Shown here piece by piece: positions 1 to 12,500 of a stretch of 64,000 nucleotides of DNA. Within the stretch, counting starts at the first letter, position 1. Every line of letters begins with the position of its first letter. Source of the DNA: Owenia fusiformis (taxonomy: Eukaryota; Annelida; Polychaeta; Sabellida; Oweniidae). The notes under the pieces were generated by a model. That model saw nothing but the letters and a program-made list of their open reading frames with translations, was not told the DNA's origin and did no database searches. The position numbers were made by a program, and so were the translations under genes. The stretch spans positions 22,867,564 to 22,931,563 of the forward strand of contig CAIIXF020000007.1 of the NCBI GenBank assembly GCA_903813345.2, written 5' to 3'.

Positions 1-52
1 GTGTAATCATATTATGATACTAAATGTTAATAAAAGTTACATATATATGTAC

Positions 53-889
53 CCACAGGCTGGTATCGAAAGATTTGTCCGCTGTGACGGAGCATGCTAT
101 TTTTCATAGAAACACTAGAAATGCTTCACGATTTATTTTTGAACTCATATGTTTCGTTATATCAAAGATAATTACTTACTCCATGCAATGGATATATCAT
201 TTGCGTGTAACCTTCACTTCTGTTTGAAGTCCAATAACGCTAGGAGTAAAATCTATTGCAAAAAGGCGCCAGAGTATCAAACTCTAAAATGTACCATTTC
301 TTTTTTAACTTTTTAATGGCATGATATAGTGACACGATAATATTAACATATGTTTTCAGCATAACTCTGAATGTATTAATGATATATTAATGCATTGGGT
401 CTTTTTAATTTTTTTTTTAAAAAATAATATTAATATTTTTTGTCCGCTGTGACGGAGCATTTTCACAGTTCACATTTGCAACTGCTCCGTCACAGCGGAC
501 AAAAAAATTAAACATTATTTTTTATAAAAGAATTAAAAAGATCAAAAAACATTAACATCTCATTGAGACCTTCATAGTTATGCTGAAACCATGTGTAAAT
601 ATTATCGTGTCACTACATCGTGCCATTAGAAAGTTAAACAAGAAATGGTACATTTTGAAGTATGATACTCCGACGCCATTTTCAATAGCTTTTCTTCCCA
701 GCGTAATTGGACTTCAAACAGAAGTGAAAGTTACCCTCAAATGATATATCCATTGCATGGAGTAAGTAATTTTGTATGGTATGACGAAAGATATGAGTTA
801 AAAAATAAATCGTGAAGTTTTCTTAGGTGTTTTTATGAAAAATAGCATGCTCCGTCACAGCGGACAAATATTTCGATACCAGCCTGTGG
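53..889. mobile_element. Foldback MITE, 837 bp, with 3-bp TSD
   Basis: The element is almost one long palindrome: the left arm (53 to about 470) is matched by the reverse complement of the right arm (about 480-889). Its ends are CCACAGGCTGGTATCGAAA and the inverse copy, flanked by TAC at 50-52 and 890-892. A 20-base motif, TTTGTCCGCTGTGACGGAGC, lies next to both ends and again on both sides of the centre (about 440-460 and 483-502), giving four copies in alternating orientation. There is no transposase. A 3-bp target duplication would fit a PIF/Harbinger-type element, but that assignment is only a guess. Confidence 0.85.
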
Positions 890-892
890 TAC

Positions 893-3325
893 CGTAAGTG
901 ATCTTGAAATGTTGCCTCTTGTACTTTATCATTGTGTATCATGTCATAATCCAATCTATCTCCATGTATCAATTATTAATACTTACACATGATTACATAA
1001 CTTTTTCAAGGCATTTAACCTTTACCATGCTGCCTTATTTCAGCAAATATATCCCACGCAACTGGCTTATTTTTCAAAGAGTGCAAAAAATGATTAAATA
1101 ATTAATATCTCAATAACTACTGAATGAATCTGGATAAAATTTTCACAAAGGGAAGATACAGTGGCCTGGCTCATGAAAAAAATGTTCTCATGAATTTATT
1201 CGTACATTAACACGACTGGGCATAAATATACCATGAATACTCCTCCGGAATCCGCCGCTCCGCCTCTTCGTCTGGTCAGAATCCAAATCTGAACTTGCAG
1301 CGATCGAATGTTCAATTTTTCAATTCAGAAAATATTCTAGTTTCTATTTTCGATGACCGTTATCGGCTTCCAAGAGCCTAAAGAGCTCGAAATCGTAATT
1401 CATTTCCTCCACATTTTCGTTGTGATCGTATTTGTCCGCCATTTTGTACGATTCGTTCACTAAAAACGACTAAAACACTGTTTAAATTGTTGAATTGAGA
1501 ATTATTTTTCGAAATATCGCCATTTCTAGGTCAACAGGAAGTCATGTTAGGCACTGAATATATCGGGCAATCTAATTGGACAATACGAATGGCGCGAAAA
1601 AGTAAAGTTTTTAAAAGTTTGAAATCGGGCGTACGGGTCCGCCGGCAGTTGTGAGAGACATTTTAGTCTCGGCGGACTCGTCCGCCGGCAGCACGCTAAA
1701 GGTTAATATCCTAGATTATTTGATCTAGACCTACATCAACTAGATTCCTAATGTTTCAGTAGTTCCAAGATATTCAGACTCATTGGAAAGTAATATCAGA
1801 AGATCAAATTTGGCAATGTGGAGGAATATCAAATTAATAATGATTATCATTATGACAGACGTTAGAGTATTTTGATATATATTATGATTATATATCATTC
1901 TGATACTCTGCATCTTTCTGTTTCACTAGAAACATGGCTGAGAAGAAATGAGATGTCATGGTTAATCGTGACGTGATTATATTTGAAAATTACATGTTTG
2001 GTCTAAATATTTGATATGGGCTAGCTTGCATGTTACAAATCTCCAGAGAAAACATCTTTAAATAATGGAACAGCAAATTAATGAATTATTTATTAATTGA
2101 TAATGATGAGCTTCAAACAGGCAATCTACATATTAACTTAAGATAGAGAGTCCGGGATGTACTCCAATAAAAATTGGAGCACATTAATAAAATTGTACAA
2201 TGGGAGCTGGTATTAAAAGAGAAGTTCAATGTCAAAATTGAAACTCTTGTTGAGAAAAAATATACCTCTTAAAAAGAAGAGTAGTATATGTATGTAAAAC
2301 AAATAAAAATACCTTTATTTGGCATTCACTCTGTTCATATGCTTATCTTATATAGTGTTTATGTGTGCTCACTTAGGCTTTTTAATCACATGCTTATCTA
2401 AGCTTGTGTATAATCTAATCAAAAATTGTTCACATGAGCTGCTCTTTTTCATGCATTTATTTCAAGTGCTGTTTTAAGCTCTTCAATCTATTTCATTAAA
2501 TGCAGGGTGATTGTCATGAGGAAAAAGCTATAATTTCTTACTAATTATTCAATATCAGTCATTAACTTTACTTTATATCTACATTTTTAACTTTATAAAG
2601 AATGCAAGCGGTATGTGTAAATGTAAATAGATGATTGATATACCAATTTCTTTGGCTATATTTATATTAAGAGCACAGTTAGGGAAGATGCTGTTTTAGT
2701 TCAATCAGGCTTAGTAAGAACTATAAGATAAGTTCAAAGACTATTTAGGTTGAAGCAGTGTTTGGAGATAACAAAATTAGAAGTATAGTGTTTAGACTTG
2801 GAGAGCTTGTTTTATCTTTGCTTGAAGTGGTTGGAACGGATCTTCTCAACTAAGAGGCTCATCTCTTCCAAATGTTATCAAGGTTTCATGGATAAAATGA
2901 AAAAAATGATTTCTAGCAATAGATTTTATCTCAACAGTAAAACCTGTTAAAGTTCTTCATATAATAGGCTACTGTTATATCTTTTTGGTAATTCTACCAT
3001 TCCTTTTCTTTTACTTCTAATTCAATTTTCTTTTAAGGGGACATGCTCATTTGCTGCTTTAGGTTTGATACATCATGCTTTTGTTTGGAGACTCAAACTT
3101 TTCTAATTTTCCAGGGAAGAATTTAATATTTTTTAATGAATAATAAGTTCGATAATTTTATCTAAAACCTATTCTGCTAAAACTTGCTAATTCGAATCAT
3201 TAAATATTTTTCAGAAACAAATGAGCACATAATATTTTAAGAGGATACTTGGGAGATAGGTATCACTAGTCGATCAAGCCCCCTTCACATTGACTGTTAA
3301 AATGAGCAAATATCATCCAAATGTA
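893..3325. other. Intergenic, no gene recognised
   Basis: AT-rich sequence without a convincing coding exon. The only compositional break is a GC-rich patch around 1620-1700, where a short motif containing GTCCGCCGGCAG occurs twice about 50 bp apart. This looks like a decayed repeat rather than a gene. Confidence 0.5.
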
Positions 3326-3589
3326 CAGTAAAACCAGTTTAAGTGGAACACCTTTGGTACCTTTAAAAAGTGTTCTGCTTGGGAGGTATTCCACTTATAG
3401 AGTTCAATTTAACAAGTAAGTCAGTTGGTCTTCGGCTTCTAAAAAGTGTTCCACTATGGAGGTGTTCCACTTATAGATGTCCATTTAACAAGTAAGTTGG
3501 TCTTTGGAGTTGGTCCGTTGGACTCTGAAAAGTGTTCCACTAACAGAAGTGTTCCATTTCTATAGGTTTCCACTTTACAGGTTTCACTG
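3326..3589. mobile_element. Small MITE, TA-flanked (first of two related copies)
   Basis: Imperfect terminal inverted repeats CAGTAAAACCAGTTTAAGTG and the complement of CACTTTACAGGTTTCACTG are flanked by TA on both sides (3324-3325 and 3590-3591). The interior repeats a motif built on AAGTGTTCCACT three times (about 3365-3545). A shorter relative with matching ends lies in a CWC22 intron at 38636-38781. There is no coding capacity. Confidence 0.7.
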
Positions 3590-3591
3590 TA

Positions 3592-4950
3592 CTATATGTG
3601 TTTTCTTTAAAGGTCCTATATGCAGACTTTATTTACTTTTAATATCAGGTAGAGGTATGAAGGGAGTTCAAATGTATTTTCGCCAACATTGCAGCTCAAG
3701 TTAGCAATTAAACGTAGGTACACGTGATACCTCAATATTGCCGTACTGGCCAAATAATACATTTAAAAGCTACCGGAAGTTCAGCCATTATTTAAGTTCC
3801 TTCTGAAATCTCTGGACGCCACTTTGAAAATTAACGTCAATACCACCATTTTGATTTCTTGCAAGAAAATGTCTACTCCGGGATAAAGACAGTCCTGATC
3901 AACACAGAAGCAGCTGATAACTTACAGCTTTTCGCATGATTTTTTGCCAAAAACTGTCAAAAAGCTCAACCCATGGTAAAACCGCTCCCCGGGTAAATCC
4001 TGGCTACGGGCCTGATATTATACTCTGCGAGCAAAGCACTGATAATGGGAAGTATATAATCTATAAATGTCTTCCATCAGGAGAATCGTGTAAACATAAT
4101 ACGTTGAAAAAATGGTATACCCTTTTTTTCAAACTTCTTTCCGCACTTGGTCTAACCTATAGCTAAGATAAAGGGGGGGGGCTCCGGGGGGGGGGCTTCT
4201 GTTCACTATATGGAGCAAAGGCTTTATCCGGGGGCTTTATAGGCTACAGTTTTTTCCTATCCAGATGGGAAACCATGAAAAAACATTTGTTTGAACAAAT
4301 ACAAAGAACAATACTGTTACCTAAACCAATACTAAAGCTGTAGATATTCTCCAAGCAAAAATCTGTAAAATATGTCTGAAAAAATTATTGGAAAATCCTG
4401 GACATCATTACAGAGTCTACCATAAAATCTCATGACATTCTCTAGGATCATAATGGTTCAAATCATATATAATTACTACAAAATAAAGCGTTATATAAAT
4501 CATTTTGATACTTACATAAATATTCTTCGATTACAGCTATATATTTCGAGTAATCCTAATGAAAACAGAGATGATTTCCACCGGATTCTTCTGACATTTT
4601 GCATCTGATAATCATATGCGAAACTTTAGATGTGAAACGAAATTCTAAATTTTTCCTAGGAAAATTAGTCAAGCTTGTACTGCCATCTTTAGAATTACAA
4701 TGATATGATTTGCTTCATTCATTGTGAACTAATTTAAATATGTGCCATTTGTAAAAGAGTGCATTATGGTTTCAGAAAGAACCAGATAATGCCATTTTTT
4801 TCAGAAAGGAGTCCTAGAATATTTGTATCGCAATAATAGAACCCTGAATCATTCTTGGATTCATGTATGTACTCAGCACTAACCCATCCTTATTATGTAC
4901 TCAGGCTCCATACTTGTGCATTATGTGTACGGGTTAGCACTCATGCTTTT
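3592..4950. other. Intergenic, with a G-rich patch
   Basis: No gene recognised. Two runs of 9 to 10 G occur close together near 4174-4198 on the plus strand, separated by CTCC. The longest open frame here (3936-4166) shows no family resemblance and I do not believe it codes. Confidence 0.5.
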
Positions 4951-5670
4951 AAAGGATTAGTATTGATATGGAGAACTGAATTCAACAATGTTTTTCTCTG
5001 AAACCAATCATTGAAAACATTCTGTAAAAAAACACGGTATTTTATGTAATGTTGACTGATTGACAACAATTTAATGCGAAAATGATTTAGAAATATTTTA
5101 TATAACTGTTTTTGTTAACTTTTTTTTTAGTGCAATTCCAATTCTTGAAAATGAAATAAAATGTCTTTCCAAACCTTGTTGGAACAGAAAATAGCATATA
5201 CAACATGTTTTTAGACCTCTCAATATTATAGTTATTCCATGGTTATACAAAGGAATTTTTGGTTGATTTTAAAAAAGTATTCAAAAAATTAAAACAAAGT
5301 CCCCCAAAATAGATAAAAATCAAGATAAACCTTTTATTTCATTAACAAGATACTTTTTTAAAATCAACCAAAATTTCCTTTGTACAATTACAATATTGAG
5401 AGATCTAAACATGTTGTGTTTATGTCGTTTTGTTCCAATGAGGTTTCGGAAAGATGTTTCATTTCACTCTGGAAACATGATACCAAGAACAAAACAAGTG
5501 TTTGGTGTGTTTCCTAAAACAATATAGATGAAAGTATATATATATATTTTTCAAATTATATTGTTACCATTCAAAAGATGACCATTAAATTGACGATGTG
5601 CTAAATTTTTTATGACTGGTTTAAGAGAAACGTGTATTCAAAAAGTTCTCCATATCAATACCACTCCTTT
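4951..5670. mobile_element. Foldback element, about 720 bp
   Basis: The sequence reads inward as inverted arms. TATTGATATGGAGAACT near 4961 is matched by AGTTCTCCATATCAATA near 5643. Further in, paired segments around 5158-5275 and 5345-5465 share TTGGTTGATTTTAAAAAAGT and its complement, and CCTCTCAATATT and its complement. The centre is AT-rich, near 5310. There is no transposase ORF. The exact ends and target duplication are not certain. Confidence 0.75.
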
Positions 5671-6576
5671 CCAATAAAGAAAAAGAATGATACTGTATTC
5701 CTTATTCCCTAAATTTTAATTTTGATAGATGATCATCTTTGGGCTCTAGTCTTAAATGTTCCTACTCTAGCAAATCAGAGGGAGGGAGTTATCAGCAGAG
5801 GGAAGATGTCACTGTCACATTTGATGTTTTTTAAAAACTGGAAACATTTGCCATTAAAATTAATCTCAGAATGTTTGCTTTGGTTTCCTGAATACTAATA
5901 TTCTGATGAAGTTTGGATAGCTTAACTGAAATGATATTAATAGAAGTAGGCTTTAAAATCTTAAGTTGATCATAAATATAGATAGAGAAAACACGAACAT
6001 AATTTGAGGAAAAATAATTTATTTATAATTATTTAATCTAATACACATTACACAACACATATTTTTGATTGTGATTATATCATACATAGTATCCATGCTA
6101 AAATACACCAATAAATACATTGTACTAAGATAATAGATATATATTTAAAATCAATGATGTCCCTATTTTTAGAAGGCATCAACTATCTTTTTAAAATATA
6201 ACAAAGAAATAAAATCTGAGAATTCTCGATAAAACCATACAATATTTCTGTTTCATAAATAAAAAAAAATAAGACTAAAACTTATTTATAAAAAATCTTA
6301 ACAGAAATGGGATATGATCTATATTTGAAAGACTTACAATTGAAAAAAATTCAATCTGAACTGGAACATCAAAATTAAGAATTTGAACTTCAACTGCAAT
6401 TTAAAATGTTTCACTGAGCATTTCAATAATGTACTCAAAAATTGTCACACACTTTATCCAATAAAAAAGTAAAATACACATCTTAATTTAGAATCACTGA
6501 TTAACATCTTATTCTTAACAATAATTTTCAACATTGCATTTTATAAATGTGATTGAGCAAATTTATTGCTAGCGTC
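5671..6576. other. CDC6 3' flank and probable 3' UTR
   Basis: Very AT-rich sequence downstream of the CDC6 stop codon (CDC6 is on the minus strand). Complements of AATAAA occur at about 6562-6567, just past the stop, and again near 6010-6020, so the 3' UTR may end at either place. No separate gene is seen. Confidence 0.4.
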
Positions 6577-9500
6577 CTATCTGATAATTCCTTCATTCAT
6601 GATAGATGTCACCAGCGTTTTGTCTTGTAGCGCAAACTCCAATTCTTTCTCATCGAGCTTCAGCGAGATCTGAAAACATGAGATGCAGAAAATTCAATAA
6701 CAATGGAAAGCTGATCTTTTAAAGATGCATGTATCCTCGGTTTATTTTCTAGAAAATCAGTGATGCCCCATTATAATTGCTCATATAATATCTTTATTCT
6801 ATTTGAAGGAAATCCTGTCACGTGGAACGAGCACCATCAAGTGACTTGAACCCAGCCAGCCAATCAGTTTCAGAGCAGGATTTTAATTTCTTTTTGAATT
6901 TCTGACCATCCAGTAAACAATTCATTTCTGCGTACAATCATGAAATTGATACTTTAGACATAATTCCATTAAAAAATTGATCGAGCGGAAAAAAAATAAC
7001 TTGGAAGGGAAGGTAGCCTGTTTTTAGTTCCATGTGAAAAATGAAAACATAGACCAAAAATTCACGTAATGTAATTTAAGTATAATGTCTGCGTGTTTAC
7101 CTTTGTTAATCTAGTGTCTTTCCCTTTCTTAATGCCTATGATGCCTCTAGACTCCACCAGACCACACAAACTGAGAAACTCTGATTGGTCAGTTCCAGTC
7201 ATATTACGCTTGCTACATATCTTGCAGTATTGTTCATGCAACTGGAAATAAAGATATTTACTTTAATATTGAAGTAACTCTGTAGAGAGTAGCAGTCAAC
7301 ATATAAAAGCTATTTTAAGCCTATCGATATGTTACAGTAGTGAGCTACATGTATATTATATTATACTATATTCGCCTATAGTTTAATTTGTAATCTATGC
7401 TTGCTGTATATGTTGAGCTATTCTTCATTAGAGATCTTGGGTCAAGGTCACAATGACATTATACACTGTATCTTGTAAACAAAACTGAACTGAATGACTC
7501 ATTAACCCTTGACCATCCAGATAGTTCTAGAAATTATAACCATTCATTAAAATTTAATCATGTCACTAAAGATGTCCAATCAAGATGTAGTTCCAGAAGA
7601 TTCGTTTCTGGATCATTCTTTCACATTATAAAAAGAACAGCACAGTGACTCTCCTTAGCAGATAAATTATAAGTCATCAACTGGACATCTCAAAGGAACT
7701 AAATAAAGCAGAATTTCAAAGTTGATCAAAGGACATCTTCTTAGCAGAAAATAACAGACACATACTGTGGGAACATTTATAACACTACAAACACACAACC
7801 TGAGGACTTTATATGGACATATATTACAACACACACTATATACGGATTATCATATACATTCGTGGATTATCATAAACATTTGTGAATTATCATCAAACAT
7901 TATTGGATACGAACATTATAGGATTACGACAAACATTATTGGATTATTACAAACATTGGAGAACTATTAACGATTATTGAAACCTTCGTGATCTGGAACA
8001 TTCTCAAGGATCGTCAACGACATTTATCGACATCAAGAATAAGCCGTATCATTGATTGAACATCACTTAAGTATTAAACCTCCTTTATATTATTGTTATA
8101 TTATTTAGTTTTCAAAACATAAATATATTGTTATCATATTTTAATTGCTGTTTTTACTTTCTGTTATTTTCGAACGTAACAGAAATTGGGGGCTCGTCCG
8201 GGATACAACTACAACAAGCTAAAATTCATTAATCTTAAAATTCAAAATTCCAAAATTGTAAATCTAACTTGTGAAGACAGCAATTAATCAAAAATGAGTT
8301 TTGAGGTTGAGACATTTTTAGAAAAGCCCTCTTTGGAGGAGTTTGACAAGTTAAAGAAAACTGAACTTCTGGCACTAGCAAAACATGTTGGTTTGGCAGT
8401 AAAAACTTCATACCGAAAAGGTGCAATAAAAAATATTCTGGTACCATATTTGGTAGCGGAAGAAATATTACCAGAAGAAGCATTAAAGCTTATTGTAGAG
8501 CCAGTCCAGCATGTTGAGGCTGTAGATCCTATAAGGCTTAAAGAGCTTGAAATAAGAGAAAAAGAGCTTGAAAATGAAAGGAGAGAAAAAGAGTTAGAAA
8601 TGCAAAATGAAAGAGAAAAAAGAGAAAATGAAAGACAAATGAGAGAACAAGAAATTCAAAGAGAAATTGAATTAAAACGTTTGGAAATAGAAGCTCAATC
8701 CAAAACTGATGAACATGCTACTATGCATCAACATTTTGAAAATAGATTTGACGCTTCAAAATTTCTCAAATTTGTACCTAAATTTCAGGAGAAAAATGTT
8801 GATAAATACTTTACGCATTTTGAAAAAGTTGCTCAAAGCCTCGATTGGCCTAAATCAGCATGGCCAGTTATGCTCCAGAGTGTATTCATTGGTAAAGCAA
8901 GTGAAATATTTGCCTCTCTCTCAGGAGAAGTATGCTCTGATTATGACCTAGTTAAAAATGCAATTCTTAAAGCTTATGAACTAGTGCCAGAAGCTTACAG
9001 ACAAAAATTTAGAAATGCCCACAAACAGAGTGACCAAACCCATGTTGAGTTTGCTCGAGAGCAAGAGCAGCTTTTTGACAGGTGGCTTGTCTCTAAAGAT
9101 GTATCTGAAGAGTTTAAAAAACTCAGAGAGCTTATGCTAATAGAACAATTTAAAAACTGTGTTCAATATCACATTAGAACTTACTTAGATGAACACAAGG
9201 TAGAAACTTTGAGTCAAGCTGCCACCCTGTCTGATGATTATGCTCTTACTCATAAGGGTAGTTTTATCAAGGGCAATCCTAACTATAGAGGTTATCAAGG
9301 TAACAAACCTTCATATGATACAAAATCAAGTCAGTCCTCATCATCTAATACATCAAACAAAGCAAAAGACCAGTCTAATTCATCACAGAGTTCTAGCTCA
9401 AAATCTGATCAATCAAATTCTTCAGGTCCAAAACCAAATGTCACCTGTAACTATTGTAAAAAGCCTGGTCATCTTATTTCTGAATGCTATAGGATTAAGA

Positions 9501-12500
9501 ATAGAAGAGAGATGTCTGGTTCTGCTCATTCAAATGGTTGTGCTACAGTTCCCATTTCAAGAAAGCCCATTGTTTGGGATTCATATACTCATACTGAGAA
9601 ATCTACTCATAGTGATATTATGGAGGATTATAAGCCTTTCATGTCGGAAGGATCTGTGTCACTGTCAAGTGATGATACCAATTCAAAGCCAGTTAAGATT
9701 CTTAGAGACACGGGTGCATCTCAGACCTTGTTGTTAGAAGGTGTCCTTCCTTTATCTGAGGAGACATTCACAGGTACCCATATTTTGATGCAAGGCATTG
9801 AATTAGGTTTTACTAAAGTTCCCCTCCATCGTATTCATATCACATCGGAGTTAGTCAAAGGGCCAGTTATTGTTGGTGTTAGGCCACAACTTCCTGTTGA
9901 AGGAGTCGCATTGCTTTTAGGCAATGATTTAGCTGGGGGTAAGGTATCATTAGACCCCATTGTTTCTGATCAGCCTTGTTCTATTGAGGATTCTGTCCAA
10001 GAGGACTCTGATATATATCCTGCTTGTGCTGTTACTAGGGCTATGGCTAAAAGGTTAGCTGATAGCGGGGATTCGTCTGTGGGAGATGACTTTGATAGTG
10101 GGTTTTTAAGCTCCTTGTTTGATGATGAATGTCACTCGCCACTTGTTAAAGATGGTCCTTATCCTATTTTAAAGGCAAATTCTTCATTGAAACAGCCTTC
10201 TGTTCGAGCCAAGCAGTCATCTATTGAGGCAAATTCTTCATTGAAAAAGCCTTTTGCCAGAGGTGATTCACCTTCTGAGCAGGATCACTATTTTAATGCG
10301 GTTTCGCCCGCTCTTGCTAGTCCTGATGAAGTTTCATCTTCTTCTGCTAGTGTTCATGAGGTTTCATCCTCTCCTTGTTCTGAGGTTTCATCCTCTTCTA
10401 GTTCTGAGGTTTCATCCTCTATTTCTGATAGTGATTCTTTGAAAAATGATCCTCATTCTAAACACATGTTAATTTATGAACAAGAGCATGATCCATCACT
10501 CATTGATCTTCATAAAAGATGTCTTACTATTGATGAAGCTGACAAGGTCCCTGTATGTTTCTACAAAAATGATGGCATATTAATGCGAAAGTGGAGACCT
10601 CCTGAAGCTTCCCCTGAAGATGATTGGGCAATTGTACATCAAATTGTTGTCCCCAAATCGTATCATAAGGAAATCTTGAGTCTAGCTCATGATTCTCCCA
10701 TGGCAGGTCATTTAGGAGTAACTAAAACATACCATAAAATACTCAACCATTTCTATTGGCCCAAATTAAAAAAAGATGTCCAAGAGTATTGTAGATCATG
10801 TCAAACATGTCAAATCGTAGGGAAACCTAACCAGAAAATTCCAACTGCTCCTTTATACCCTATACCTGCATTTGATGAACCATTTAGTAAGGTTCTTACT
10901 GACTGTGTTGGTCCATTACCAAAAACAAAATCTGATAATCAATATCTGCTCACTATTCTGTCTATGGCCACACAGTTTCTAGAAATAAAATCACTCCCTA
11001 TGCTTAGGAATAGCAAAACCAAGTATATTGTGAAATCACAAATCAACAATTTCACATTAGTTGAGCTACCAAAGGAGCTTATATCTGACTTACAATCTGA
11101 CTCAGTGCTGAATGATTTCATTGGCATTGACAAAACTACCCCTGTGAGGTGTAGAGAGCTACACATGATGAAAAGGTATGTTGAGCGTGATAAATTTCTT
11201 ACTCAGCATGACCTTGTGCTCTCAGGTCTTAGGCCTAACTTGTATGTAAATGATAACTATATGTTATTCAAGATTTAGATATTGTAAATTATAGTGATTA
11301 ATTCATGTAGAGTATATTATATGATAGGCAAATTGTATATATGTGATAACTGTCACTTTATTTTAACAATATATAAAACATTTGCCTAAATAGTGAAATT
11401 GATATTATGTGAACTATAAGATTATGTGAGCATTATAGGTGATCATTAAATAGTGTCACAAGATTACTTGATAATATGAGAGTGTACTATTAGACATACT
11501 TATATAAGATCATGTGATAATTTAAAACATTGTACTATTTTAGTGTTTGTCAGACTCAAAAATTATGCTATTGTGCAAGTTATATGATCTATTGCATGTA
11601 TTGTATTTATGACTTGATGCATAACTTAGTTTGATACTATTGTAGTATGATACTATTGTAACACATTATTGCAGAACATTATATGTTATTAGATTGTACT
11701 CACACTGTAACGATAGAAAGTATTATATTATTTGTAAACATCTGCACATAAAAAGACTATTGTAAACAAATATTATGTAAGTCTCAACCTCACTTTTAGA
11801 AATTGTAACGCTCGCTACTCAAGATATTATTGTAAAAGTTTTTCATTGCATTCAAAACTTTTCTTTTAAGGAGGGAGGTGTTACAGTAGTGAGCTACATG
11901 TATATTATATTATACTATATTCGCCTATAGTTTAATTTGTAATCTATGCTTGCTGTATATGTTGAGCTATTCTTCATTAGAGATCTTGGGTCAAGGTCAC
12001 AATGACATTATACACTGTATCTTGTAAACAAAACTGAACTGAATGACTCATTAACCCTTGACCATCCAGATAGTTCTAGAAATTATAACCATTCATTAAA
12101 ATTTAATCATGTCACTAAAGATGTCCAATCAAGATGTAGTTCCAGAAGATTCGTTTCTGGATCATTCTTTCACATTATAAAAAGAACAGCACAGTGACTC
12201 TCCTTAGCAGATAAATTATAAGTCATCAACTGGACATCTCAAAGGAACTAAATAAAGCAGAATTTCAAAGTTGATCAAAGGACATCTTCTTAGCAGAAAA
12301 TAACAGACACATACTGTGGGAACATTTATAACACTACAAACACACAACCTGAGGACTTTATATGGACATATATTACAACACACACTATATACGGATTATC
12401 ATATACATTCGTGGATTATCATAAACATTTGTGAATTATCATCAAACATTATTGGATACGAACATTATAGGATTACGACAAACATTATTGGATTATTACA

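Noticed and set aside
3936-4166. 76-residue ORF with several cysteines
   Set aside because: No signal peptide, no recognisable cysteine pattern and no splice context.
7767-7970. 67-residue ORF at 7767 and the same at 12316
   Set aside because: Both lie at the same place in the two LTRs of the Gmr1-like element. LTR sequence, not a gene.
9234-9737. 167-residue ORF in another frame of the Gag region
   Set aside because: Shadow of the long polyprotein frame, which has the zinc knuckle and protease motifs.
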